Positions 19,741-28,343 of a stretch of DNA of 64,000 bases are shown in pieces (position 1 is the stretch's first letter; the number at the start of each line of letters is the position of its first letter). Source of the stretch: VAZQ01 sp036555745 (GTDB taxonomy: Bacteria > Pseudomonadota > Alphaproteobacteria > Rhizobiales > Xanthobacteraceae); assembly GCA_036555745.1 (NCBI GenBank), contig DATBKV010000121.1, positions 46,632-110,631 on the forward strand, read 5' to 3'. Under the pieces are notes generated by a model. That model worked only from the letters and a program-made list of their open reading frames with translations. It was not told the DNA's origin and searched no databases. Both the position numbers and the translations under genes were made by a program.

Positions 19741-20466
19741 ATGACCGACAAGCCGGCGCGGGAAGAGCTCCCGATCGCCCGACGCAATTTCCTTCTGGGA
19801 GCAGGCACTGCGGTCGCGGCCGGGCTTGCGCCAACGGGTCCAGCCGAAGCCCAGGCGCCGGCCGCGGGCTCACCCGCCCCGGCACCCACTTCCGAGCCGC
19901 TGCTCACGCTGACCCCGACCGAGCATGCTTTCGTTGCCGCGGCGGCCGATACGATCATTCCGGCCGACGAGCTTTCGCCCTCCGGAAGCGAGTGCGGGGT
20001 CGCCACTTTCATCGACCGCCAACTTGCCGGTGCCTACGGCAGCGGCGCGCGGCTTTATCGCGACGGCCCTTTCCCGAAGGCAAAGCCCGAACTTGGCTAT
20101 CAACTCGCGCTCACTCCGCGCGAGTTCTTCCGCGCCGGGATCGCGGCGGCGAACGACTGGACGCGCAAGACCTATGGCCGGGACTTCGACAGGCTGTCCG
20201 AGCACGAGCGCGAAGCAGCCTTGAAGGCGATGGAGCAGGGGAAGGCCGAATTCCCCGGCTTCACCAGCACGATGTTCTTCAATGCGCTGCTGCAGATCAC
20301 CATGGAGGGCTTCTTCGCCGACCCGATCTACGGCGGCAATCGCGGCATGGCATCGTGGAAGATGGTCGGCTATCCCGGCCTACCAGCGACCTATCGTGAA
20401 GACGTCAGGAAATATTTCGGCAAGAAGTACGACAAGCCGCCGCGCTCGATCGCCGACTTCTCGTGA
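19741..20466 (+). CDS. gluconate 2-dehydrogenase subunit 3-like protein, Tat-exported (copy 1)
   Basis: 241 residues from the ATG at 19741, which follows a GGGGAGG ribosome binding site. A twin-arginine signal (ARRNFLLGAG then a hydrophobic stretch to PAEAQA) occupies about residues 13-40. The rest matches the small subunit of flavin-dependent sugar and gluconate dehydrogenases: FVAAAADTIIPADELSPSG, GVATFIDRQLAG, and LLQITMEGFFADPIYGGNRG. In this family the small subunit carries the Tat signal and takes the flavoprotein across the membrane with it. It is followed by its GMC partner; a near copy lies at 22479-23210. Confidence 0.88.
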   Translation: MTDKPAREELPIARRNFLLGAGTAVAAGLAPTGPAEAQAPAAGSPAPAPTSEPLLTLTPTEHAFVAAAADTIIPADELSPSGSECGVATFIDRQLAGAYGSGARLYRDGPFPKAKPELGYQLALTPREFFRAGIAAANDWTRKTYGRDFDRLSEHEREAALKAMEQGKAEFPGFTSTMFFNALLQITMEGFFADPIYGGNRGMASWKMVGYPGLPATYREDVRKYFGKKYDKPPRSIADFS

Positions 20467-20611
20467 TGATACGAATGAGCGCGCCCCGCATGCAGGCGAA
20501 GCGCAATGCGGCATGGGGGCGCCAGATTCCGCTTCGCTTCTTGGCGCTACCAAGTTGACGGTACCACTGGGTTAGTCGATCGGTCGCGCCCCCGGGGAGG
20601 AGAGCTCAACA

Positions 20612-22387
20612 ATGGCCACGATGCTCAAGGAAGTCGACGCGATCTGCGTTGGGGTCGGCTGGACCGGTGCCATCCTCGCCCGCGAGCTGACCAAAGCCGG
20701 GCTGAACGTTGTTGGTCTCGAGCGTGGGCCGAAGCGCACCCCGCGCGAGGACTTCACCCTTCCTGCCGTACGCGACGACCTCAAATACGCGGTCCGGCAG
20801 GAGCTGTTCCAGGACACCCAGACCGAGACGGTGTCGCTGCGCCACTCGGCGTCCGAGACGGCGCTGCCGATCCGACGATTGGGCTCGTTCCTGCCCGGCA
20901 CCGGCGTGGGCGGCGCTGGGGCGCATTGGAACGGCGTCACCTGGCGGCTCACGCCTTCCGATCACAACCTGCGGACTCACCTCCAGCAGCGCTACGGACG
21001 CGATGCGATTCCCGCCGAGATGATGATCGAGGACTATCCGGTCTCCTATGAGGAACTCGAGCCTTCGTACGACCGGTTTGAGAAGTTGTGCGGGATTTCC
21101 GGCAAGGCCGGTAATCTGCGCGGCCGGATCATCGCGGGTGGCAATGTGTTCGAGGGGCCGCGCCAGAACGAGTATCCCAACAAGCCGCTCGTTCAGAGCA
21201 TGGCCGGCGCGGTGATGGAGCAGGCGGCGAAGGATTTGGGCTATCACCCGTTCCCGGCACCGTCGGCGAACATGAGCAGCCCCTACACCAATCCGGAAGG
21301 CGTCACGCTCGGCGGCTGCGAATATTGCGGGCACTGCGAGCGATTCGGCTGTGAGGCGAACGCCAAGGCTTCCCCGCAGGCGTGCATCCTGCCGGTGTTG
21401 CTGACGGATCCGAAGTTCGAGCTTCGCGCCTACGCCTACGTGAAGGAGCTGGTTTACGACAAACAGGCGAAGAAGGTGAAAGCGGTCCGCTATGTGGACA
21501 CGCGCAGCGGCGAGGAATTCGAGCAGCCGGCGGGCCTTGTCGTGCTGGGGGCTTACGTCTTCAACAACGTGCTGCTGATGCTCACCGCAGGGATCGGCGA
21601 GCCTTACGACTACCGGACCGGCAAGGGCGCGATCGGCAGAAACTATTGCTACCAAGTGTCCGGCAATGGCGTGACGGTGTTCTTCGAGGATAAGGAGATC
21701 AATCCATTCATGGCGGCGGGTGCCCATGGCACCAATCTCGACGACTTCAACGGCGACAATTTCGATCATGCCGGGCTGGGATTCTTCGGCGGCGCCTGGA
21801 TTTCGGCAGGCCCCACCAACGGACGCCCGATCCTGACAAGGCCGGTGCCGCCCGGCACTCCGCGCTGGGGGCGCGAATGGAAGCGGGCGACCGCCAAATG
21901 GTATAATCACGCCTTCAGCATCGGCGCATCCGGTTGCAACTATTCGCACCGCGAGAATTTTCTCGATCTCGACCCGACCTACAAGGACGCGCTCGGGCGG
22001 CCGTTGGTGCGCATGACCTATAATTTCCGGGACAACGACTACAAGATGGCGCGGTACCTGGGCCCGGTGCTCGACCGCATCGCAACTGCGATGCGACCGG
22101 CGATCAAGGGCAACGTCAACGTGCGGCGCGGCAACTATAACGTCGTGCCCTATCAGTCCACGCACAATACCGGTGGCACCATGATGGGCGCCGATCCGAA
22201 GACCAGCGCTGTCAACCGCTATTGCCAGGCCTGGGACGCCGATAATCTGTTCGTGATGGGCGCGTCGCTATTTCCGCAGAACGCCTCCTACAACCCGACC
22301 GGTCTCGTCGGCGCGCTGGCCTATTGGTCGGCCGACGCGATCACCACGAGATATCTCAAGGCGCCGGGCCCGCTCGTGCCGGCGTGA
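20612..22387 (+). CDS. GMC-family FAD dehydrogenase, gluconate/sorbitol dehydrogenase-like (copy 1)
   Basis: 591 residues, periplasmic after co-export with the preceding Tat subunit, since it has no signal of its own. The FAD-binding loop is VGVGWTGAILARE near residue 13; the active-site histidine is in QSTHNTGGTMM and the C-terminal asparagine in NPTGLVGALAYW. A cysteine cluster CEYCGHCERFGC (Cys236, 239, 242, 247) sits where related dehydrogenases have a cysteine-rich motif; in fructose and FAD-glucose dehydrogenases nearby cysteines hold a [3Fe-4S] cluster, so iron-sulphur binding is possible. The ribosome binding site is GGGGAGGAGAG. Oxidises an alcohol or sugar-acid substrate that the sequence does not reveal. 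Confidence 0.85.
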   Translation: MATMLKEVDAICVGVGWTGAILARELTKAGLNVVGLERGPKRTPREDFTLPAVRDDLKYAVRQELFQDTQTETVSLRHSASETALPIRRLGSFLPGTGVGGAGAHWNGVTWRLTPSDHNLRTHLQQRYGRDAIPAEMMIEDYPVSYEELEPSYDRFEKLCGISGKAGNLRGRIIAGGNVFEGPRQNEYPNKPLVQSMAGAVMEQAAKDLGYHPFPAPSANMSSPYTNPEGVTLGGCEYCGHCERFGCEANAKASPQACILPVLLTDPKFELRAYAYVKELVYDKQAKKVKAVRYVDTRSGEEFEQPAGLVVLGAYVFNNVLLMLTAGIGEPYDYRTGKGAIGRNYCYQVSGNGVTVFFEDKEINPFMAAGAHGTNLDDFNGDNFDHAGLGFFGGAWISAGPTNGRPILTRPVPPGTPRWGREWKRATAKWYNHAFSIGASGCNYSHRENFLDLDPTYKDALGRPLVRMTYNFRDNDYKMARYLGPVLDRIATAMRPAIKGNVNVRRGNYNVVPYQSTHNTGGTMMGADPKTSAVNRYCQAWDADNLFVMGASLFPQNASYNPTGLVGALAYWSADAITTRYLKAPGPLVPA

Positions 22388-22478
22388 AACGCGTTGCGAA
22401 GAGATAGCTGCAAACAACGAACGACGCCCGTCCACGCGATCAACCGCTCCAGCCACGGCCGGCACTAGGGAGGTCCCG

Positions 22479-23210
22479 ATGGCCAACGATCACACGAGTG
22501 AGGACAATAACCCGATCGCCCGCCGCAATTTTCTGCTGGGCGCCGGGACCGCGGTCGCGGCGGGCCTGTCCTCGCCCGCGGCCGCAGCCGCGCAACAGCG
22601 CGGTCAGGCGCAAGCCGCTCCCCAACCAGCGAACGACGAGACGTTCCTGACGCTCACCGCGACCGAGGTCGCGTTCTTCTCGGCCGCGGCCGACACCATG
22701 ATCCCGGCCGACGAGCTCTCGCCGTCGGGGACCGCCTGCGGCGTGGTGACCTTCATCGACCGCCAGCTCGCCGGCGCCTGGGGCACTGGCGCCAAGATGT
22801 ACCGCAGCGGTCCCTTCAGGAAAGGCAAGCCCGAGCAGGGCTATCAGCTGCCGCTCACGCCACGCGAGTTCTTCGCCGCCGGCATCCTCGCCACCAATGC
22901 GTGGTCACGACAAACCCGCGGTAAGGACTTCGACCGCTTGGCGCCGCAGGAGCGCGAGAGCGCCTTGAAGGAGCTGGAGGCCGGCAAAGCCGCGCTCGGC
23001 GACTTCAACGGCAGACAATTCTTCGCAGCATTGCTCCAGATCACCATGGAGGGATTTTTTGCCGACCCGATCTATGGCGGCAACCGCAACAAGGCGGCAT
23101 GGAGGATGGTCGGCTATCCCGGCCTGCCGGCGGTCTATTCCAACCTGATCGAGGAGTACCGCAACAAGCGATATTACGCGGAACCGCAGTCGATCGCGGA
23201 TTTCTCGTGA
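22479..23210 (+). CDS. gluconate 2-dehydrogenase subunit 3-like protein, Tat-exported (copy 2)
   Basis: 243 residues. The Tat signal ARRNFLLGAGTAVAAGL near residue 15 is almost identical to copy 1, after which the two proteins align along their whole length (FFSAAADTMIPADELSPSG, FIDRQLAGAWG, LLQITMEGFFADPIYGGNR, and the shared C-terminal SIADFS). It differs in the low-complexity Ala/Gln linker after the signal. The start follows TAGGGAGGTCCCG. The stop is 12 bases from the second GMC gene, closer coupling than in copy 1 (145 bases), which suggests this is the more tightly organised pair. Confidence 0.88.
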   Translation: MANDHTSEDNNPIARRNFLLGAGTAVAAGLSSPAAAAAQQRGQAQAAPQPANDETFLTLTATEVAFFSAAADTMIPADELSPSGTACGVVTFIDRQLAGAWGTGAKMYRSGPFRKGKPEQGYQLPLTPREFFAAGILATNAWSRQTRGKDFDRLAPQERESALKELEAGKAALGDFNGRQFFAALLQITMEGFFADPIYGGNRNKAAWRMVGYPGLPAVYSNLIEEYRNKRYYAEPQSIADFS

Positions 23211-23222
23211 GGGGAGGCGGAC

Positions 23223-24998
23223 ATGGCGACGCGATTGAAAGAGGTCGACGCGGTCATGGTCGGCATGGGCTGGACCGGCAGCATCATGGCGCGCGAGCTG
23301 ACCAAGGCCGGGCTCACCGTGATCGGGCTCGAGCGCGGTCCTGATCTGACGCCGGGCGAGCACTTTGCGCTCCCCAATATCCGTGACGAGCTCAAATACA
23401 CCTTCCGCAAGGAGCTGGTTCAGGATCCCGCACTGGAGACCATCACGTTCCGACATCATCGGTCGGAAGAAGCGCTTCCGATGCGGCGCATGGGGTCCTT
23501 CCTGCCCGGCAACAGCGTGGGTGGCGCGGCCAATCACTGGGGCGGGCTGCACTGGCGCTATCTGCCGAGCGACCACCTATGCCGCAGCCACATCGTCGAG
23601 CGCTACGGCGCCAAGGTCATTCCCGAGGACATGACGATCCAGGATTGGGCGATGAGCTACGACGAGCTCGAGCCCTATTACGACAAGTTTGACAGGTTAT
23701 GCGGCGTATCGGGAAAGGCCGGCAACCTGCGCGGCCGCAAGATCGAGGGCGGCAACATCTTCGAAGGACCGCGGCAGAATGAATATCCCAATCCGCCGCT
23801 GAAGATGACGGAGTCGGCGCTGATGTTCGAGAAGGCCGCGCGCGAGCTCGGCTATCATCCGTTCCCGCAGCCGATCAGCAATGCTAGCCGGGCTTACACC
23901 AATATCGAGGGACTGACGTTGGGCGCGTGCCAGTATTGCGGGCACTGCGATAAAGCCGGCTGCGAGGCCAATGCCAAGGCCGGACCGCAGGTCTGTCTGC
24001 TGCCCCTATTGCGCGCCGAGCCCAGGTTCACGCTGCGCCCGCGCGCGTGGGTCAGCCGCCTCCTGTACGACAAGGCGGCGCGCAAGGTCTCCGGCGTCGT
24101 GTTCACCGATACGCGCACGGGCGAGGAATACGAGCAGCCGGCGGGCCTGGTCGTGCTCTCCGCCTATGTGTTCGGCAACATCTCGCTGTTGTTCCACTCC
24201 GGCATCGGGGAGCCCTACGATCCCATCAGCGGCACAGGCGTGGTCGGCAGGAACTACTGCTACCAGCTTTCCCGCATGGGCGTGACGATGTTCTTCGAGA
24301 ACAAGGAGTTCAATCCGTTCATGGGGGCACCCGGCTCGGCGATGGCGCTCGACGATATCGACGGCGACAACTTCGACCACAGCGGGCTTGGCTTCCTCGG
24401 CGGCGCGCGTTTCGCCTGTGGACACGCCGACGGCAGGCCGATCGGCTATCGGCCGGTGCCGCCCGGCACCCCGCGCTGGGGCGCGGAATGGAAGAAGGCG
24501 ACCGCGAAGTGGTACCACCACGCCGCCAGCATCGCGGTATCGGGATCGAACTACGCCAACCGCAACCACTATCTCGACCTCGACCCGACCTACAAGGATC
24601 AGCTCGGCCGCCCGCTGCTGCGCTTGACCTACAATTTCGTCGAGAACGACTACAAGGTCATGGAATACACCGTCGGCGTTGCGGCCAAGATCGCGCGCGC
24701 GATGAATCCAACCATCATGGGGCCTCCGCGCATCCGGCGCGGCGACTACGACATCGTGCCCTACCAGTCGACGCACAATACCGGCGGCACCGTCATGGGA
24801 ACGGATCCGAAAACCAGCGTCGTCAACCGCTACCTGCAGTGCTGGAACGCGGACAATCTGTTCATCATGGGCGCCTCGACCTTCCCGCAGCAGCCCGCCT
24901 ACAACCCGACCGGACCGGTGGGCGCGCTCGCCTATTGGTCGGCGGAGGCGATCGTCACGAAATATCTCAAGAGCCCGGGTCCGCTGGTGCACGCGTGA
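23223..24998 (+). CDS. GMC-family FAD dehydrogenase, gluconate/sorbitol dehydrogenase-like (copy 2)
   Basis: 591 residues, exactly the length of copy 1; by eye 43 of the first 60 residues are identical. The FAD loop VGMGWTGSIMARE, cysteine cluster CQYCGHCDKAGC (Cys236, 239, 242, 247), active-site QSTHNTGGTVMG and C-terminal NPTGPVGALAYW are all kept, so both copies look functional. Differences cluster around substrate-facing stretches such as GGAANHWGGLHWR against GGAGAHWNGVTWR, which suggests altered specificity. A monohaem cytochrome c gene follows 23 bases downstream and is the likely electron acceptor. GAGGGGAGGCGG precedes the ATG. Confidence 0.87.
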   Translation: MATRLKEVDAVMVGMGWTGSIMARELTKAGLTVIGLERGPDLTPGEHFALPNIRDELKYTFRKELVQDPALETITFRHHRSEEALPMRRMGSFLPGNSVGGAANHWGGLHWRYLPSDHLCRSHIVERYGAKVIPEDMTIQDWAMSYDELEPYYDKFDRLCGVSGKAGNLRGRKIEGGNIFEGPRQNEYPNPPLKMTESALMFEKAARELGYHPFPQPISNASRAYTNIEGLTLGACQYCGHCDKAGCEANAKAGPQVCLLPLLRAEPRFTLRPRAWVSRLLYDKAARKVSGVVFTDTRTGEEYEQPAGLVVLSAYVFGNISLLFHSGIGEPYDPISGTGVVGRNYCYQLSRMGVTMFFENKEFNPFMGAPGSAMALDDIDGDNFDHSGLGFLGGARFACGHADGRPIGYRPVPPGTPRWGAEWKKATAKWYHHAASIAVSGSNYANRNHYLDLDPTYKDQLGRPLLRLTYNFVENDYKVMEYTVGVAAKIARAMNPTIMGPPRIRRGDYDIVPYQSTHNTGGTVMGTDPKTSVVNRYLQCWNADNLFIMGASTFPQQPAYNPTGPVGALAYWSAEAIVTKYLKSPGPLVHA

Positions 24999-25021
24999 TC
25001 ACCGGGAAGGAGAGCACAGCG

Positions 25022-25390
25022 ATGACCAGCTCCACGGTCGGCAGCGCGGCTGCCATTCTCCTCCTGGTTTTATCGGCGAGCTTGGCTGCGGCGGCCGATG
25101 CCGAACATGGCAAGCTGGTCTACCAGACCTGCGCCGCCTGCCACAGCGAGCGACCCGACGCGCTGGGTCCGAGCCTTAGGGGCGTGGTCGGCCGCCGCTC
25201 GGCTGTGCTCGAGGATTTCCGCTATTCGAACCCGATGAGACGGGCGAACCTCCTCTGGGACGAGGCCAACCTGCGCGACTACATCAGGGACCCGCAGGCC
25301 AAGGTGAAGGGCAACCGCATGCCGTTCGGCGGCCTCACCGACGACAAGGACGTCGACGACGTCATTGCCTATCTCAAGACGCTGAACTAG
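25022..25390 (+). CDS. periplasmic monohaem class I cytochrome c
   Basis: 122 residues from the ATG at 25022, after GGGAAGGAG. A Sec signal peptide covers about residues 1-25 (ILLLVLSASLAAAADAEHG). The single haem motif is CAACH in YQTCAACHSERPDALGPSL, and the likely axial methionine is in NRMPFGGL, so it is of the mitochondrial-type c550/c2 fold. It closes the dehydrogenase block and probably takes electrons from one or both GMC flavoproteins and passes them to the oxidase chain. Classical gluconate dehydrogenase uses a membrane trihaem cytochrome instead; none is present here. Confidence 0.88.
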   Translation: MTSSTVGSAAAILLLVLSASLAAAADAEHGKLVYQTCAACHSERPDALGPSLRGVVGRRSAVLEDFRYSNPMRRANLLWDEANLRDYIRDPQAKVKGNRMPFGGLTDDKDVDDVIAYLKTLN

Positions 25391-25588
25391 ATGGCGACAA
25401 ATCCGCGAGTGGGCGGTCCGCCCTGCGGCCGAAGCGGCAATCAATCCATGGATTGGCTCACAATATCGCGGGCCACAGTTCCGTGGAAATGGCGCCGCGC
25501 ATGGTGTAGAGAGGCCCGAACCTCCCTATATCATCCCTTGGAGCTGGGACTGAGCGCGCCCCAGCGCAGCTATTGAGGTGGTGGATCC

Positions 25589-25975
25589 ATGTATGCCGTA
25601 CTAATGGCCGTCCTTCTTTTCGTAGTGTCCGCCATGATTGCCGTCATCTTGCTGCAGAAGTCGGAGGGCGGCGGGCTCGGCATCGGGTCGACGGGGGGGT
25701 TCCTGTCGAGCCGGGGAACGGCCAACGTGCTCACCCGCACCACGGCGATCCTGGCCTTTAGCTTCTTTGCGATCAGCCTGGCTTTGTCCGCGCTGGCCGG
25801 CTGGGACCGCAAGCCCCATTCCATCATCCAGAACACCGGCGCCCCCGCCGAGCAGCAGACGCCCGGCGCTCCGCTCGGCCAGGGGCAGGGGGGCGGACTG
25901 CTCGATACCCTGCGCAAGCAGGAGCAGCCGGCGACGCCGCCGCCCTCCGGACCGCAGGTGCCACAATCGCAATGA
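25589..25975 (+). CDS. secG: preprotein translocase subunit SecG
   Basis: Small subunit of the SecYEG channel in the inner membrane. 128 residues with two membrane helices (about 3-22 and 50-72) joined by the conserved loop LLQKSEGGGLGIGSTGGFLSSRG. The long Gln/Pro/Gly-rich cytoplasmic tail (PLGQGQGGGLLDTL to the end) is typical of alphaproteobacterial SecG. A GAGGTGGTGG ribosome binding site lies just upstream. pyrG follows on the same strand; the gap between them (25976-26117) holds a weak GCCGCC/GGCGGC hairpin. Confidence 0.93.
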   Translation: MYAVLMAVLLFVVSAMIAVILLQKSEGGGLGIGSTGGFLSSRGTANVLTRTTAILAFSFFAISLALSALAGWDRKPHSIIQNTGAPAEQQTPGAPLGQGQGGGLLDTLRKQEQPATPPPSGPQVPQSQ

Positions 25976-26117
25976 GGCGAAGCGTCAGGGGCCGGGTTAC
26001 CGGGACGCCGCCGGATATCCTTAGGCGGCAACAACGGTTTTCCGGTATGCGCGGTGCGCATGAGGCCGCGACAAGGATCTCGTCGAATCAGCGCCCGCGC
26101 GTTAAGAGTTAGGTCCC

Positions 26118-27749
26118 ATGGCGCGGTACATTTTCATCACCGGCGGCGTGGTCTCTTCCCTTGGCAAGGGTCTGGCATCGGCGGCGCTCGGCGCGCTGCT
26201 GCAGGCGCGCGGCTACAAGGTGCGCCTGCGCAAGCTCGATCCCTATCTCAACGTCGATCCCGGCACGATGTCGCCCTACCAGCACGGCGAGGTCTTCGTC
26301 ACCGATGACGGGGCCGAGACCGATCTCGACCTCGGCCATTACGAGCGCTTCACCGGCCGCCCCGCAACGCGCCAGGACAACATCACCACCGGCCGTATCT
26401 ACCAGGAGATTCTCGCCAAGGAGCGGCGCGGGGACTATCTCGGCGCCACCATCCAGGTGGTGCCGCACGTCACCAATGCGATCAAGGAATTCATCCGCGA
26501 CGGCAATGAAGGCTACGACTTCGTGCTGTGCGAGATCGGGGGCACCGTCGGCGACATCGAGGGCCTGCCGTTCTTCGAGGCGATCCGCCAGCTCGGCAAC
26601 GACCTGCCGCGCCAGCACGCGATCTACATCCACCTCACCCTGTTGCCGTTCATCGCGGGCGCGGGCGAGCTCAAGACCAAGCCGACCCAGCACTCGGTCA
26701 AGGAGCTGCGCTCGATCGGCATCCAGCCGGACATCCTGCTGTGCCGCACCGACCGGCCAGTCCCGGACGGTGAGCGCGCAAAGCTTGCGCTGTTCTGCAA
26801 CGTCCGCCCCAGCGCCGTGATCGAGGCCCGCGACGTCGACAACATCTACGCCGTGCCGGAGGCCTATCACGCGGCGGGCCTTGACCGCGAAGTGCTGGCG
26901 GCGTTCGGGCTCGAGCCCAAGGGCGAGCCCGATCTCGCGCGCTGGCGGCTCATCAACGAACGCATCCGCAATCCCGAAGGCGACGTGACGATCGCGATCG
27001 TGGGGAAATATACCGGCCTCAAGGACGCCTATAAATCATTGATCGAAGCGCTCTCCCATGGCGGGATCGCCAACAAGGTCCGCGTCAATCTCGACTGGAT
27101 CGAGTCCGAGGTGTTCGAGCGCGCGGATGCAGCGCCCTTCCTCGAGCACGTGAACGGGATCCTCGTGCCCGGCGGCTTCGGCCAGCGCGGCACCGAAGGG
27201 AAGATCAAAGCCGCGCAGTTCGCGCGCGAGCGCCACGTGCCGTATTTCGGAATCTGCTTCGGAATGCAGATGGCCGTGATCGAGGCGGCGCGCAACCTCT
27301 GCGGCATCGAGGAGGCGAACTCGACGGAGTTCGGCGCGACGCCCGAGCCGGTGGTGGGCCTGATGACCGAATGGATGAAGGGCAACGAGCTTCAACGTCG
27401 CGGGATCGAGGGCGATCTCGGCGGAACCATGCGGCTCGGCGCCTATCCTGCGCTGCTCCAGCGCGGCAGCCGCGCCTGGCAGATCTACGACGGCGCGAGC
27501 GAGATTTCCGAGCGCCACCGTCATCGCTACGAGGTCAACACCGGCTATAAAGGGCGGCTCGAGCAGCGCGGGATGCGATTCTGCGGGATGTCGCCCGACG
27601 GGCTTCTGCCGGAAATGATCGAGTACGAGGACCATCCCTGGTTCATCGGCGTGCAGTTCCATCCCGAGCTCAAATCGCGGCCGTTTGAGCCGCATCCGCT
27701 GTTCTCCTCCTTCATCGGCGCCGCGGTGGACCAGAGCCGGCTGGTCTAA
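26118..27749 (+). CDS. pyrG: CTP synthase
   Basis: Makes CTP from UTP with glutamine or ammonia. 543 residues, full length. The N-terminal synthetase domain begins YIFITGGVVSSLGKGLASA and has the conserved KLDPYLNVDPGTMSPYQHGE; the C-terminal glutaminase domain has its nucleophile in PYFGICFGMQMAVIEAARNL and the His/Glu pair in GVQFHPELKSRP. The start ATG at 26118 gives the family N-terminus MARYIFITGG. The order tpiA-secG-pyrG-kdsA-eno is ancestral in this order of bacteria, here interrupted by inserted genes. Confidence 0.98.
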   Translation: MARYIFITGGVVSSLGKGLASAALGALLQARGYKVRLRKLDPYLNVDPGTMSPYQHGEVFVTDDGAETDLDLGHYERFTGRPATRQDNITTGRIYQEILAKERRGDYLGATIQVVPHVTNAIKEFIRDGNEGYDFVLCEIGGTVGDIEGLPFFEAIRQLGNDLPRQHAIYIHLTLLPFIAGAGELKTKPTQHSVKELRSIGIQPDILLCRTDRPVPDGERAKLALFCNVRPSAVIEARDVDNIYAVPEAYHAAGLDREVLAAFGLEPKGEPDLARWRLINERIRNPEGDVTIAIVGKYTGLKDAYKSLIEALSHGGIANKVRVNLDWIESEVFERADAAPFLEHVNGILVPGGFGQRGTEGKIKAAQFARERHVPYFGICFGMQMAVIEAARNLCGIEEANSTEFGATPEPVVGLMTEWMKGNELQRRGIEGDLGGTMRLGAYPALLQRGSRAWQIYDGASEISERHRHRYEVNTGYKGRLEQRGMRFCGMSPDGLLPEMIEYEDHPWFIGVQFHPELKSRPFEPHPLFSSFIGAAVDQSRLV

Positions 27750-27909
27750 CAGCCTTCCATCCTTCATCGGCACTGATAGCCCCGCCTCGGCCGCGCGAGG
27801 GCGGCGGAGAATTATCGCCTGCGCCGCGGCCGAGCTGTCGCGGCGCAAGCGATTGCCTTTCTGCGTGCGGCCGTTACCGTCGGAGGCCTCACCCGTCGAG
27901 AGGTCGATC

Positions 27910-28239
27910 ATGATCTATGAATTGCGCATCTATCACTGCGTGGCCGGGCGGCTGCCCGCCTTGCTCAAGCGCTTCGAAACCACGACGCTCGAGCTCTGGA
28001 AGCGGCACGGCATTCGGCAGGCCGGATTCTGGACAGTGCTGGTGGGGGACGGCGGCAATCAGGATCTACATTATCTCCTCGCCTGGGAATCGCTCGCCGA
28101 GCGCGAGACCAAATGGAACAAATTCGCGAGCGACCCGGAATGGCTGGCCAAGCGTGCCGAAAGCGAACGCGACGGACCCATCGTCGCCTCGATCAAGAAC
28201 ATGTTCCTCCAGCCGACGGCGTTCTCGGCGGTGAAATGA
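27910..28239 (+). CDS. NIPSNAP-family small protein
   Basis: 109 residues from the ATG at 27910. The fold is a ferredoxin-like alpha/beta barrel dimer: MIYELRIYHCVAGRLPALLKRFE at the start, HGIRQAGFWTVLVGD in the middle and LLAWESLAERETKWNKFASDPEW near the end are characteristic of the NIPSNAP/DABB group. The biochemical role of bacterial members is poorly known. It lies between pyrG and a guanine deaminase, both on the same strand, and may be co-expressed with the latter (104-base gap). Confidence 0.8.
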   Translation: MIYELRIYHCVAGRLPALLKRFETTTLELWKRHGIRQAGFWTVLVGDGGNQDLHYLLAWESLAERETKWNKFASDPEWLAKRAESERDGPIVASIKNMFLQPTAFSAVK

Positions 28240-28343
28240 TCGCACGGCCCGAGGGATCGATCATGTGGTCCGGGCGGAACGCAACCAACGTCGCGCCGGA
28301 CCACGCCATGGCCGTGACGCCCGCATTCAGCTGACCAACGCCG

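Noticed and set aside
25403..25425. Self-complementary GGGCGGTCCGCCC after the cytochrome gene as a terminator
   Set aside because: The stem is short with no proper loop and no T run; not strong enough to list.
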